Of a stretch of 64,000 bases of DNA, positions 45,554-58,260 are shown piece after piece. Made by a program: the position numbers and the translations under genes. Origin of the DNA: Stichopus chloronotus (Eukaryota > Echinodermata > Holothuroidea > Aspidochirotida > Stichopodidae); the NCBI GenBank assembly GCA_021234535.1, contig CM037846.1, forward strand, positions 18,493,814-18,557,813. Reading direction: 5' to 3'. A model generated the notes under the pieces. The model did not search any database, had not been told where the DNA came from, and worked only from the letters and a program-made list of their open reading frames with translations. How positions within the stretch are numbered: the stretch's first letter is position 1; each line of letters opens with the position of its first letter.

Positions 45554-46619
45554 AAGCAAATTAGAATCAAGGTACAGCTAACATGATAAATTACTGAGCT
45601 AGGCAAGTCCTCCACACCTCCCAGCATTTTTTAAAGGGGCTTTGAACATGGCTTAACACTTGACAGTGGCTTCACAGACTTAGGATACACTCTTGTTCAT
45701 GAAAACTTCCGATGAATTACTCAATTAGTTCAATCTAAGCAGTCCCAAGAGCAAAGCTGGTTTGCATTGATTGGTTAACCTCTGCGATAGAAAAGTTGAA
45801 TTTCGCTTGTGTTCAACTTTGATCAACATGAGCCCATGATGGATTTCTGATCCTGAACACTTATCTAGGCTTGTACTAATAAAAGTAAAACTAGGCTATC
45901 ACTGGTCTCAGAGTACAGGCAGCATGTAACTTCATAAGCTTGCCGGTCGAAATGTCTCTGGACGAAATCGTCCTTGCATCAAAACATCCCTGATATTGGT
46001 CAAAACAACCTCTTGCCAAAGAAAAAATCTGAACATCAAATAGTCCCCAGGTTTGATAGCTAATATCAGCACTACAGTACTCTGGTAAAATAAAGTTTCT
46101 GGAAATTTAGGTCTATTCTACAACAGTGCTCTGGATGCAATAACTGCAATTTCTAAACATCTGATATCAACAGAGCAATCAAGTTAGCTGATCTAGGCCT
46201 AGGCTTAACTCTAACATTAACCAATCATTATACATTTATAGACTATTCCTATTTCATAGCCTTGAACATAGCTACAGTATGCATTAAATTACTCTCCACA
46301 TCTTGTAATGAGACTCTAGAGGTGATGTAAAAGGTAACACACAGCTAGCCCTGTCCAAGTGCTAGAAATTTCCAGCCTTCTAAATTGATTATTTAAATAC
46401 ATCCTTACTCTTCATCAAGTCCACATTCCTTAGACCTGCAGTTTCAGTTTGATTCCCACTTTATATTCCAATTTTTTTTTAATAGGCGAGGACAATTTTG
46501 TGCACCATTCATAATTAATACCACAGGAAAGTTTTGGTAGCTACAGTAAAAAGGGTGAACATCTTGGTCTGAAGACATGTTGACTAGGGGATCTTCGCAA
46601 TGTACAGTATGACAAGAGT

Positions 46620-46925
46620 GTCTAGAATGACACATATGCTAGAATGACAAACCCCTTGCTACTATTACTGAAGCTGTATTACTTCAGACAAGTTAAGCTA
46701 TATTGGAAGCAGAGTGATATTATTCCTGAAAGTAAATGCATTCAATTTGTAGGTTTCTGCCTGCTGCATTTCCAGTTCTTTGATAGGGTTCACCTTTGCC
46801 TACACTATAGGCTAGGCTTTATATCCTACTGTCATTTGAAAGTGTCACTTCCAGAAAACAACAGGCAATGACTGTACTACTGTAGGGTTGCAATGTCTCA
46901 ATTTAGGTGCATAAAAATACAGCCA
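46620..46925. repeat. Dispersed repeat, copy without hAT insertion
   Basis: Shares CTAGAATGAC, ACTTCAGACAA, CTATAGRCTAGGCTT and TCAATTTAGGTGCATAAAAA in the same order with 56090-57180. There, the hAT-like element and other sequence interrupt it. Confidence 0.6.
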
Positions 46926-47356
46926 TACGGTACAAGGTTCTAGCTAGGCCTAGGCATCAATAACAAGGACACAGCAGAATCTTTGCTGCTAAATCACACT
47001 TTTCATAGTGCTCAATTTTAAGATCAGAGGAGATTGAGCACAGCAAACCTTGGCTCGAATTTAGAATCCATGACCACATGCACACATGATATACCACGAT
47101 GTGCCTGAATGAGCACTTGTTGTACTGTCAGAAATAGCATATTAAGGTTAGGATATGCATATATTTCAGGACCAGGGGATCGGGGATGTATTGCATACAT
47201 ATATCTTTGAACACAATTCAGCCGAAATCCCTCTCATAGCAACTACAATGTGACTGTTACGTTGGCCGCGTTGGTTCAAATCTTTTTCTAACCGCTTTCT
47301 TTTCCCAGGTTAACCTTCTGTCGTTTCTCTCCACAGGTTTACTCACTTTGTGAGAT

Positions 47357-48773
47357 AACAAGAGCCCAAGGGCACTCTGGTTCCTTGCACAGAAGGAGAG
47401 CATATAATGTTAATTATGAAGTAAAAGGGAGCATATTGTATTACTTTGTACGATAGACTATAGGGTCCAGTTCTGACCATGAACTCTCACTTTTGTAACA
47501 TAAAATCTGTAGAGAGAGAAACATATTTCATGCTTCTATAAAATGGCCCATTTCAGACATTGGACCCCAAACATGACAAACATGCACCCACATGGAACCA
47601 CTTCCACAGCACTAATGTGACCAACCATCAACAGTGTTACACACAATCTGTAAGAGAAGAAGTATTTTGCATGATTTCACAACAGCCTAGGGGCACTATG
47701 GTTCCTTGTACTTGGAATATACTGTACATACTGTAAAATGATATGCCTGAGTTCATAAATATCAAAGAAGCCATTTCAATTAATGCAATGAATTGAAGAT
47801 GTTGATTTCTGCAATATACAGCAATATCCCATTCATTTTACAAAACACAAACAGCTGTGAATCTCTCATTTCAAGACGGGGCTCTGCAAATTGCAATATG
47901 GCTTATCCCATCTATGCCCCTTTAAAGTCCAATAAACTGATAGCATACCCTGGAGGGATCTACTGGGGTATAGTTTAAACTGGTAAGAACACCAACTGAC
48001 TTATTTTCTTCTATTGTTACCTGCCCACCTCACTAATTGAAAAGACACTTATATGAATGCACACATTAGCACTCAGGCACAAGGAGGTAAACTGATCCAG
48101 CCAAAACTTGTCTGGTGTGACCACCTACAGTAGTGCAAACAACACTGCTTCTTTTTCATTTGATCAAGAAACTGCTAACTCAAGCAGTACTTCCACTGAT
48201 GCACTGGAGGGGGACTGATGGTACATACGAGCATCCATAGCACAACAAGGTTTTCAGACTTTTTCCCCCAGTTCCCCCAGATGACCTTTGACCTCCACCA
48301 AAAACAATAGGGCACACCTTCTCAATATGGCGAACCTACATACTAAGTTTGACTTTCATCTGACTTTCCCCTATTGAGTTAGAGCGTACCCAAGCAAAAC
48401 AAACTTTTGCCCCCAGTTCCCCCAGATGACCTTTGACCTCCACCAAAAACGATAGGGCACACCTTCTCAATATGGCAAACCTACATACCAAGTTTGACTT
48501 TCATCGGACTTTCCCCTATTGAGAAACAGCGTACCCAAGCAAAACAGACTTTTGCCCCCAGTTCCCCTAGATGACCTTTGACTGTCACCAAAAACAATAG
48601 GGCACACCTTCTCGATATGGCAAACCTACATACCAAGTTTGACTTTCATCGGACTTTCCCCTATTGAGTTAGAGCGTACCTAAGCAAGTGTCACAGATGC
48701 ACACACACACATACACACACACACACGCCAACCTGACTGCATAGGTTCCTTTGCTGACGCAAGGAACCAAAAA
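47357..48773 (+). mobile_element. Hairpin-ended tandem-core element, copy B
   Basis: Starts AACAAGAGCCCAAGGGCACT, then GGTTCCTTGC (47379-47388). Ends with a (CA)n tract, CCAACCTGACTGCATA and a hairpin with arms GGTTCCTT and AAGGAACC (48744-48768), then AAAAAG. The core includes CATAAAATGG-type units near 47520-47680 and three TGACCTTTGAC-type units at 48286-48660. A second 5'-like tip (GGTTCCTTGTA) near 47700 suggests nesting or rearrangement. Confidence 0.7.
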
Positions 48774-48807
48774 GGAAAAAAAGAAACATCCTCCAAAAGA
48801 AAATAAA

Positions 48808-49841
48808 AACAAGAGCCCAAGGCCACTATGGTTCCTTGCATGAAGATTATTGTAAATCGACTGTAATCATTTAGTCTTCACAAAGGTTTATACACAATTC
48901 ATCACATCCCAAAAAAGTGTGGGCCCCATTTAATACATAGGAATGCTAATCAGCCAAAGGTACTCCAATACTAATCTAAAAACTCTCAACACTGTATCAT
49001 ATAACCTGTTGAAAAACTATCGCTTTGCACAATGTAATAATTTAGGGCCCATATGGCCAAAACTTACGTTGGACCCACAAATGTTGAACACTGGGAAAGG
49101 TTTCACTATATGCTAATGTGACAATCCTTCCACGTTGCAAAACAAAATAAACGCAGAAAAGAAACATTTTGCATCATTTCATTAAATGATCCATATAGTC
49201 CATATGTGACCAATTATTTGAACAAGCAGAAGGAACAACAAACACAGTAGTAACGTGATACAAGTTCAAGATAACGCCATACAATCTGCAGGAGAAGAGG
49301 CATTTTGCAGGATTTATTAAAATGGACCATATGGCTCATTTGGACCTTGGACACCAAAATCCTGAATGCCCTAAAGCACCACTTACATAATGCATCCATA
49401 TACCAAGTATAACCTTTGTTTAAACTTAACAACTTGAAATATCGTGCTAAAAAGGTTTCCAGACTTTGCCCCCCCCGGTCCCCAGGACAATCCTTTGACC
49501 TCCACCAAAAACAATACGGCATACCTTCTCAATATGGTAACCCTACATACCAAGTTTGACTTTCATCCGGCTTTCCCCTATTGAGTTAGAGCATACCCAA
49601 GCAAGTGTCACAGAAACAGTTTTGCCCACCCTGCCCATGTCCCCAGATAACATTTGACCTCTACCAAGAACAATAGGGTGCACCTTCTCAATATGGCAAA
49701 CCTACATACCAAGTTTGACTTTCATTGGATGACTCTCCCTTGTTGGGTTAGAGCATACCTAAGCAAGTGTCACAGATGCACACACACACGCACACACAGC
49801 CTGGCAGCACAGGTTCCTTTGCTGACGCCAGGAACCAAAAA
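48808..49841 (+). mobile_element. Hairpin-ended tandem-core element, copy C
   Basis: Begins about 35 bases after copy B with AACAAGAGCCCAAGGCCACT, then GGTTCCTTGC (48830-48839). It ends with a (CA)n tract and hairpin arms GGTTCCTT and AGGAACC (49812-49836), then AAAAAG. The core is diverged from B. B and C lie head to tail. Confidence 0.68.
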
Positions 49842-50171
49842 GCAAGATAGAGACCCTATTAGTCATTATTTTCTCTGATACCCTTGTTGACTTCATTGTG
49901 GTCACAGATTTAAAATTCGTACCTGTACCTTTTAACATTTATATGTAGCATGGACACCCCTACTTTCGTGCAACAAAGTTAAAATGTATTTTTCCAGTTG
50001 CAGAGAATGCTATCAAAAAGCACGTTTGCTGACACTTCTGACAGCTTTCCTTACCATGTTCGAGTTGAAACTTTCAGTTGATTCCAAAACATTTGAGAGG
50101 ACCATGAATTTAGCAGTGTATTCGTTCCCATATTTTTGCGCACCTTAATGAGATGCAACCTTTTTACCTCA

Positions 50172-52158
50172 AACCAGAAAGCCAAAAGGCTTAGTGATTC
50201 CTTGCCTCATGATATATATTGTAAGCAAAATGAACCTACCACAGTTAGCCTACTTGAGACACTATCTTGGTAAGGTCAAAACCTTTTGAAATCTTGTGAC
50301 CCAAAATGAACTTTCACCTTCACTTAAAACAATAGGGATCACCTACCCTATATGGCCATTAACATGCTAAATTCACAAGCTAAGTATAAGATCCCTCACA
50401 TTTATCACCCTTAAAATTTCATGTATACAAGGTTTTGACCTTTTGTCACCCAAATTAACCTTTGACCCCCACAAACATGAGAGAACTCCCAAACGGATAT
50501 GACGTTGCAGGAAGAATATATTTTTTGGTGTCTAATAACTTTATAAAAGGTAACATGTGTATTTAATCAAGATTATAGCGCTTTATTATGTGGAGTTACA
50601 GCTATTGGTGGCAGCTCTTTCGTATTTGATTTTTTGGCGTGATGCCTTTCCCAATGGCTATGAGGCCCTTGAAAATTAACTAGAGCACCATTGGTGCAGA
50701 TGCTCATACCTCAAAATCCTGAAGGTACCATTTATGTATCATTATGTCAAATCATAGGCACCTCTGAGTATCATTATACCTAATCATCAACATTGTACAA
50801 GAGAATCTGTAGGACTGCACAATTTTCAGAATTTCATAAACTTGTGCACCAACAGTGCATAAGTTTGATCTTTGTCAATAAATTAAAGCTGCAAAAATTG
50901 TAATGGGTGCTACCAAATAACAATGCTTATAATCAGCATCACTATTCACATCCAATAATTATGGAAACTGTCAATTTTTACTAATTTTTCTTATTGGTTT
51001 GTACTGGCTATGTGTATATGAATTGGTACTAATGTGGAAAAGTACATTTTCACGAGTTTTCCAAAACCAATTTAAATCATTAGCAACTCATTTATTAGTG
51101 GTCATTTACATGTGACTCATAATGGGCCCTCTTAGTTGAATTTTGATCAGTTACTAAAAGTGGTATATTTTGTGAAGACTAACTGAAGTTCATGAAACAA
51201 CTCAAAGTGCCCCTCTAAGTCCATATACTGGTCAACATACATAAGGGCAATACAGAGTTTCAGTTACCATACCAACTAACACTGTCCAATTGTCCAATTA
51301 TCATTCATTCATGCACGATAGGGATATTTGAGATGTGTAGGACAGTTTAAAGGGGCACTTTAATGGGAGAAGGAGAAGCAATTTGCAAAATTTCATAAAA
51401 TGGGCCATTGGGCCCACATGGGTCTTGGACTACCAATTCCTGAACACCCTGAAGGGACCAACAATTGAGTATCACTGTGACAAACCATCAACATAGTACA
51501 ACATAATCTGTAGGAGGAGCATTTTGTAGAATTCCTAAAATGGACCATAGGGTCCACATGGGACCTTAGACTGAAACTTTTTTGTACACCACAGATGAGG
51601 CACCTACCTAGGGATTATTGTGTTCAAGTTAAATATAAATCCATGGATGCATGTGTGAGAAACAACATTTCAAACAGAATTTCACATAATGGGCCATTGC
51701 ATTCCATGTCAAATAACCCCAAACTAAATTTCATCTCTACAAAAATGCGTAGGAACCATCAAATCAACAAGAGGATTCTACACTTCAAGAATAAAATTCA
51801 CTAGAAGTACCGTTCTTTAAATATTGTATATTCAAGTTTTTCACATTTTGACCTCCCATGACCGGCAAATGACCTTTCACCTCTGCCAAAAAAAATAGGG
51901 ATCATCTGCTCGATATGGGCAATCGGCATGCTAACTATGAGATCTCTCACATTTATCGTTCTGAAGATATCGTGTTTACAAGCAATTTTCAAGGTATTTA
52001 CCTTTTGACCTCTGGTGACCACAAATGACCTTTGACCTCCACCAAAAACAATAGGGATCATCTACTCAATATTGGCAATCTACATGCCAAGTATGAGATC
52101 ACTCAGAGTTACGCTTCTTGAGATATCGTGTTTACAAGCAGGCGTCACACACGCACAT

Positions 52159-52195
<37 letters not shown>

Positions 52196-52233
52196 TCGCA
52201 TAGATTCCTCTGCCTTCGGCAAGGAATCAAAAA
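50172..52233 (+). mobile_element. Hairpin-ended tandem-core element, copy D
   Basis: 5' end AACCAGAAAGCCAAAAGGC, then GATTCCTTGCC (50196-50206). 3' end: (CATA)n and (CA)n, then a hairpin with arms GATTCCTCTGCC and GGCAAGGAATC (52203-52228), then AAAAAG. The second base of the motif is A, not G as in copies A-C, and the paired base at the 3' end is T. A diverged TTAA-type MITE lies inside at about 50905-51215. Confidence 0.7.
50905..51215. mobile_element. Third diverged copy of the TTAA-ended MITE
   Basis: Carries TTCACATCCAATAATTATG then GAAACTGTCAATTTTT, GGCTATGTGTATATGAATTG, and the end AACAACTCAAAGTGCCCCTC, as in 6944-7320. It is nested inside element D. Confidence 0.6.
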
Positions 52234-55200
52234 GCACAAAGTGACCTCGGAACTGCACACATTAAGTACGCTTCAACCTTTCTGAGCACTACTAGTAGAA
52301 ACATGGTAGGCTGCTGGCGGAAGGACTGTTGAGGAAAATTAAAGCGATTTCATCTAGTAGGCAATTGGCTACATTCTCGTGATACCAAAACTAAGGGAAA
52401 AAATGCATATATTAAAAGTAAGGTATCATTTCGTGGTTTCAGGTGAAGTGTGTTCACCTTACATTAAGTCATTTTAAAGGAAAATAATTGTGGGCAGTAT
52501 AGTACTAGAGGGTCTTCTGCAGGTATGCGTTGCCATGCACACAAATAGCTTATAATGAAATTCCCGAAAATGTGGGGTGCACAAAAATAGGGGAATGCAA
52601 TATACTGCCTGCACAAAAACCATATCTACAGTATTATGCATGATGTGGATTTTCACTCACTTCATAATTATTGATCTGGTGCGTCATTCTAATCTAGGTG
52701 CCACTTAAGTTTTAAGCTGTTGTGAACCTAACGTTAGCCTTACAAGTACTAGTATTACACAGTACTGTCACTGTAACTTATGCTGGTTTCCATTGGGCTT
52801 GTGAAAATGGTAATCACGACTCGTGAGGTGTTTCATTGGACTCGTAAGTCGTGATCACATGTCCTGGAGTGGGATCTGACCTAGAGCAGCAAGGCCGCTA
52901 TAGCTCACACAATTGAACTGAGGGTTGCAGCCCAATCTTCTGACACACCCCATGTTCTGACACTCATATGTTGCGACACATTCATTACATCAGGCACATT
53001 TTGGGTCCCAGCTATGATGTTCAGCGTAGTAATAAGTGTACATGTCGAAACATAAGTGTGTTGGATATAGGGGTGTCAAAACTTAGGGAAGTCACTGATT
53101 TAAGTAGAGGTAATCTTTGTTTGTGGCATTGCAAAATGATAGTGCAGTACTTGGAAGGTGACAAAATGTTATATGCAAAAAGTATCTAGTTCACACTGTC
53201 AAGCCTATGACATTATCATATGCCAGTGTAGTATATTAATTTCGACATGAGGTGTTGAAAAATGGTATTACTGTAGGTGTACCAGCTATGGTTTGTACAG
53301 AAGGTTAAAGTGGATTGCAAGCATAGGCAAAAAGTAAAAACATTGACATTTCATCTCCAAAATTTTGGTAAGGATTTTAATTACACCATTCAGACAATCT
53401 GGGAAAATAAATAGGTTTCAGTTGGTTAATTTTGCCATATGATTTCAAATTCTTCTAACATAACAACAAGAAGTGTAGAATACGATAATGTAGTGGTTGA
53501 CAGTTTTCATTCAAATCACCAGTGTATTTCTTTAAGCAAGCCAATGGGCAGTATACTAGTATTGAATATTTAGTAATACCAACTCAGGATCACTGACGCC
53601 TCCGGTAAGTTTGTGTTCAGTTCTTACGTTATATGTAAATACGGTGTTTCCTTTCACCAAATACTACAATTCCTGATACCTACCAAGGAGCGATGACTTG
53701 AGAAGTATGTTTTTGATACACTAGTGAGACCTGTACTGTAGCATATTCATTATAATAGGCAGTTATGGAAAGAAACGTTAATTTTCAAATATGATTTCTG
53801 TTTTTTACTGTTTTTATGCCAATCCCGTTGTTTTTCAAAGTAGTTACTGTCATTTTCCTTTATTGAAAGACATAGTCCGTTCATGTACAACCTCGCATGT
53901 ACATTTAAAAATAAAGAAAAAGTTAAGATCAAACATAATCTTATCTTTTTGGTTTTTCAGTACACACGCAAATCACTTTAAATCTGCTTTAGGCTGTGTG
54001 ATATGTAAGGATGCAAGGGATAATGTTTAGATCCTGTCAGAGCTGGCTTTGCCTGGATCTATTTTTTTCTTTTGCTGTTCTCTGTACATGTTCAAACTTT
54101 ACAATGGGCAGTAATAAGATAATCCAAGTCAATGAACACATCGTAAAACACTGCAGTGTTGATGATGTAACAAATCAACTCTGTTTATCAACCTATCTTA
54201 AAGGGAAATAAGGCGTTTAGAATAAACCAACATGACATACAAAAGAAAACAGCAGTAATCACTGTTAAGCCATTCAGTCTCATAAAAAAACATCCACCAA
54301 AGCTTCATCTCCTCAAAACATTATGCATACGATGAGTAAGGGAAGATGCATCACTTGAATTTTGAAAAGTTTGGGTGAACAAATTAGTGTTAAGCAACAA
54401 ATAACTGAATTTCTATCTGTGAGGAGCTTATTTCTTGACGAGAAGGCTACTGTCCTTCCTTATTTTGAATGATCGATCATTCTGCATCCACAAACATTGG
54501 TTTAAAAAATATGGGTGTCTTCTCTAAAACAAACGCCCTATTTCCCTTTAAGAGTTGACAATGATCACTCAGTCACATGCTTCACTAACTTAATTTGCAT
54601 GTCAATTTACTAGTATTGGAATGTGATATCGATAGGTGAGAATTCAGTTGGACTTGATGACCCACAGGGCAGATACAGTAGGCTGGCCAGCCCAACCATA
54701 AAATTTGATTATTGTTTACTGGAGTGAACATATAATAGCTCTCCAGCTAAACCCATTCAATAAGAGTGCCGTGTGCAAAAAAGCAACCAAAAACCAGATT
54801 TTCCTCCAAAAATTACATTGTAACTCACCTATAACTTAAGCCAGTCAAAATGAAATTACAGTGGAATTAAATACATCTATCCCAAAAACACACTAAAAAA
54901 ATTTCAGACAAATATCTCAAAAAATGAAGAAAGAGAAGGCTTTTGAAAAAAGTTGACGACATCAGCCTCATTCTAATACCTCACACACTTGGTGTGTGAG
55001 CTAAAAACTGGCTAGACTTCATGACTCGACTAACAGTAAAATGTTGGATACAAGGCCCCTGTCACGCCAGTCTGCATTTTAGGCACTCAGAACTGAAGAT
55101 CTCCGGCATGGAGCTGGCAAGTTTGCCTTATGTTTTCTATTGTTTTTTTGGAAAAAACTTTGGCGTGGGACTGACATGGAATGCACTTTAACCGTCACGG

Positions 55201-55694
55201 TGGCTTCAAACAAGAAGCAGCGGTAAGCAGCTCAAAACAATAACAAGTTTGATGTTATAATGTGAACAACAAGAACAAACATTTCCAAAAACGTTTCCAA
55301 AAAATTAGGCATCTAAAGGGCCATTTTGGGCGACTTTTTAACATTGTCCGCAAGGTAAGTGAGCAGTTTACTGTACTAGGGCCTAGGCCTAGTACAAGCG
55401 ACCTGTAGATCACACAGCAGTTACATGCTATAACTTTGGTCAAGCATAGAAATTTTGTACTCTTCAATTTCAAACTTGACACAGAAATGAAAGAATGATA
55501 ATCAAGGCGCTGCTGACTATGAAAGGTTGAAAAGGCCTGGGAGGAAGACTTTTACATGACGACTGCAGTCTGCACTCTTTGGGGTAAGGGGTGCATATAT
55601 CTGGAACGCTTCCACGATATCGCACACATGTGAACACCACATTCACGAGCCCAATGGAAAGCAGAATAAGTTATATAGGACTAGCCTAGCATCA
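52234..55694. other. No gene recognised
   Basis: AT-rich sequence without convincing exons. GGTGCGTCATTCTA near 52680 recurs near 57350, marking another piece of a dispersed repeat. The same holds for 41.7-43.1 kb: only the transcription-upstream flank of the minus-strand gene and no exon I can support. Confidence 0.4.
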
Positions 55695-55784
55695 CAGGTC
55701 GCCCTAGCGTTAATATACAGTGTTAGTGTATTACATAACGGTAGGTAATAGTGTATACTTCACTTAACGCTAGGACGACCTGTG
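55695..55784. repeat. Short hairpin element
   Basis: ACAGGTCGCCCTAGCGTTAA (55695-55714) pairs with TTAACGCTAGGACGACCTGT (55765-55784), 19 of 20 bases, around a 50-base loop. It is a small fold-back or MITE remnant. Confidence 0.75.
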
Positions 55785-56184
55785 CATAAGTAACACTAAC
55801 TACAGTGATAGACTAACGCTAAGTAGTCAGGCAGTGGCCAGTATCAGTGAAAGGAATTAAATGATCATGTTGAGCAAACTTACTGCTTTTTTAATAAATG
55901 CAAAATTTCAATGCACAAAACTCAGAAAGGCTCTTGATATTGTAAAGGAGGAATCTGAACTTCTTTAACAAAGAAACAGCGTCTCTATAGAGTCTTACGT
56001 AGTGGACTTTGCAAGTGGGATGTAGTGCACTCCACCCAAATTGTGCAGGTATAGAGAGTACACCTAGAATATCACATTCCCTAGAATGACGCAGTCCTAG
56101 CTATAGCTGAAACTGTCTTACTTCAGACAACCTTACCTATTTTATTGAAAGTAGAATGACATAATTCATTATTCATAGTATGTT

Positions 56185-56912
56185 CAGTGGCGGCGCCAGA
56201 AAGTCAGACTGGGGGGGGGGGGGGGGAGAGCAAGCTGAGGGCAGATGAAAATGTCTGGGGGGGGCAAAGATTTTCGCGCGCAGCACGAAACCGAGAGCGA
56301 AGCGCGAGGTCACGCGGGTGGGGTCCAGGGGCCCGCCTTAGGGCCCCTGATGGGGTCCAAAGGGCGAAGCCCCGGAAGCTCTGAGGTTTTAGCATATCTC
56401 TGGGTGGAAAATTAGTCCCAATTAGAGAGGTATATTATTTATTTTTATATTATTTATTTTTTTCGTTTGACTGTACTCCCGAGTACACACACACACGCAC
56501 ACACACACACGCATAGGCTTCATACACTTTCATTCCATTCCTATATTTAGGAAAACAACGACATTCCTATATTTAGGAAAACAACCACCTACCCTCCCTT
56601 CCCTTATGCTGGACGGTAAACATTCCAGAGAAAACTGGTCTGACCAGGCTGGCCTACTGTTGAAGTGGCTACTGGCATGATATGAAAACTGGCAGCCTGT
56701 GTAACATAAATTAGGCATTTATCAATCATGGTTCCCTGGAAGCTGTTCTTATTCAGTCCAATGCCAATACATAGTTTTGTGATTAAATTAATTTTGGATG
56801 AGTACAAGATCTGATTGGGAAGGGTGGGAGCAACGGGGGGGGGGGCAAGGAAACAATCTGGAGGGGCAAATGCCCCTCATGATCCCCCACCCCACCCGTA
56901 GCGCCGCCACTG
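56185..56912. mobile_element. hAT-like MITE with 8-bp target duplication
   Basis: Terminal inverted repeats CAGTGGCGGCGC and GCGCCGCCACTG bound a 728-bp insert flanked on both sides by AGTATGTT (56177-56184 and 56913-56920). An 8-bp duplication and CAGTGGCG-type ends are the hAT superfamily signature. Inside are two poly-G tracts and a GC-rich block (56270-56370) unlike the surrounding AT-rich DNA. No transposase frame exists, so it was mobilised in trans. The identical target copies suggest a fairly recent insertion. Confidence 0.88.
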
Positions 56913-57594
56913 AGTATGTTGCTGATGAAGCCTGTCACACTTCTGATCCGTTGATAAGGTTTTTCCACTCTTGCCTATAGACTAGGCTTCGTATAAGAAT
57001 TTTAAATGTCACTTCAACAAAACCCAGAATATACTTCAAAAAAGCAGGATGTCTCCAAAATGATGAGCCATCTGCGAGACATAAGTTTGCATGATACATT
57101 ATATCTCATTGCTATGGCATTTGACTTAGCCTACGACTACACAAAACTTACAATGTGTCAATTTAGGTGCATAAAAATACTTCTAACAGCAGAAATCTTG
57201 GGTTCACATTGTGCTCGGTTTTAAACTAATCTGGGACAGGACAGGCAATCTTTTTATATCATTGCATTTGTGAGGTACTGCTTGTACTAAACCCCATCTA
57301 AATGACTGTTTTGGATTTTTACCAACTTCATAATCATCGATCAAATCCTTTGGTGCGTCATTCTAGGTGCAAGTATGCTTCAGTATCTGGCTTTGTACTA
57401 GGAAGTCGGCGCTTGAAGTCGTTCACAAGGTCAGTGCAGTGATGCTACGTACATCACACTGCAGACTGAAGTAGCCGCCTGATGTAAACGGCGCTCTGTC
57501 ACTAATCATAGTACACCCTTTCTTTACACGATTGTATACCGAAGGTAAGCATTACGCCATATAAGATTTCATTTAAACAAAGGATAATGGATTT

Positions 57595-58260
57595 TTGATA
57601 GTTAAGAGATCTTACATTTATAAATACCTAAAATTTAATTCTATATATCTAAAATTGAATTAGAGATATCTGAATTAGAATTTAAGATATCTTATATAAA
57701 TTAGAGACATCTAAAATTGAGTTTTATATAGCAGAAATTGAATTTTAGATATCTGAAATTGAATTTTAGATATCTGAAATGGAATTTTAGATATCTGAAA
57801 TGGAATTTTTGATATCTCAGTATCTTATATCTCAGATATCTCTTGACCTATCGTAATTGACCAGCAGTATACATACATAAATTAAACATGGTGTGGACTG
57901 CATTTCAGATAACCTATCTCTAATTCGATTTCAGATCTCTAAAGTTTAATTTCAGATATCTCGAATTCAATTTCATACATCTTAAATTCAATTGCAGATA
58001 TCTTAAATTTAATTAGATATATCTAAAATTCAGTTCGATATACGTGACATAGAGATATTCAAGTCGAGATGTCTGAAATAAAATTTCGTAATTTTAGATA
58101 TCTAAAATCCTTTGGTATACTTATAATTATTTATATTTCTAGTTATTTATAATTCTTTGAGATATCTCAAATTATTTCAAGATATCTGCATTGATTGTTT
58201 GATATTTGTAATAAATTTAGGATATCTGAAATTTATTAAAGCTATTTGAAATTCGTGATT
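57595..58260. repeat. Palindromic AT satellite, AGATATCT/AATTGAATT
   Basis: Tandem units of about 20-22 bp (GAAATTGAATTTTAGATATCT and variants) are densest at 57720-57810. They continue in diverged and partly inverted form to about 58260. Each unit holds the palindrome AGATATCT. Confidence 0.85.

Noticed and set aside
46620..57180. Segmental duplication of 46.6-53 kb and 56-57.4 kb
   Set aside because: Only short blocks match and they are separated unevenly, which fits dispersed repeat copies better than one duplicated segment.
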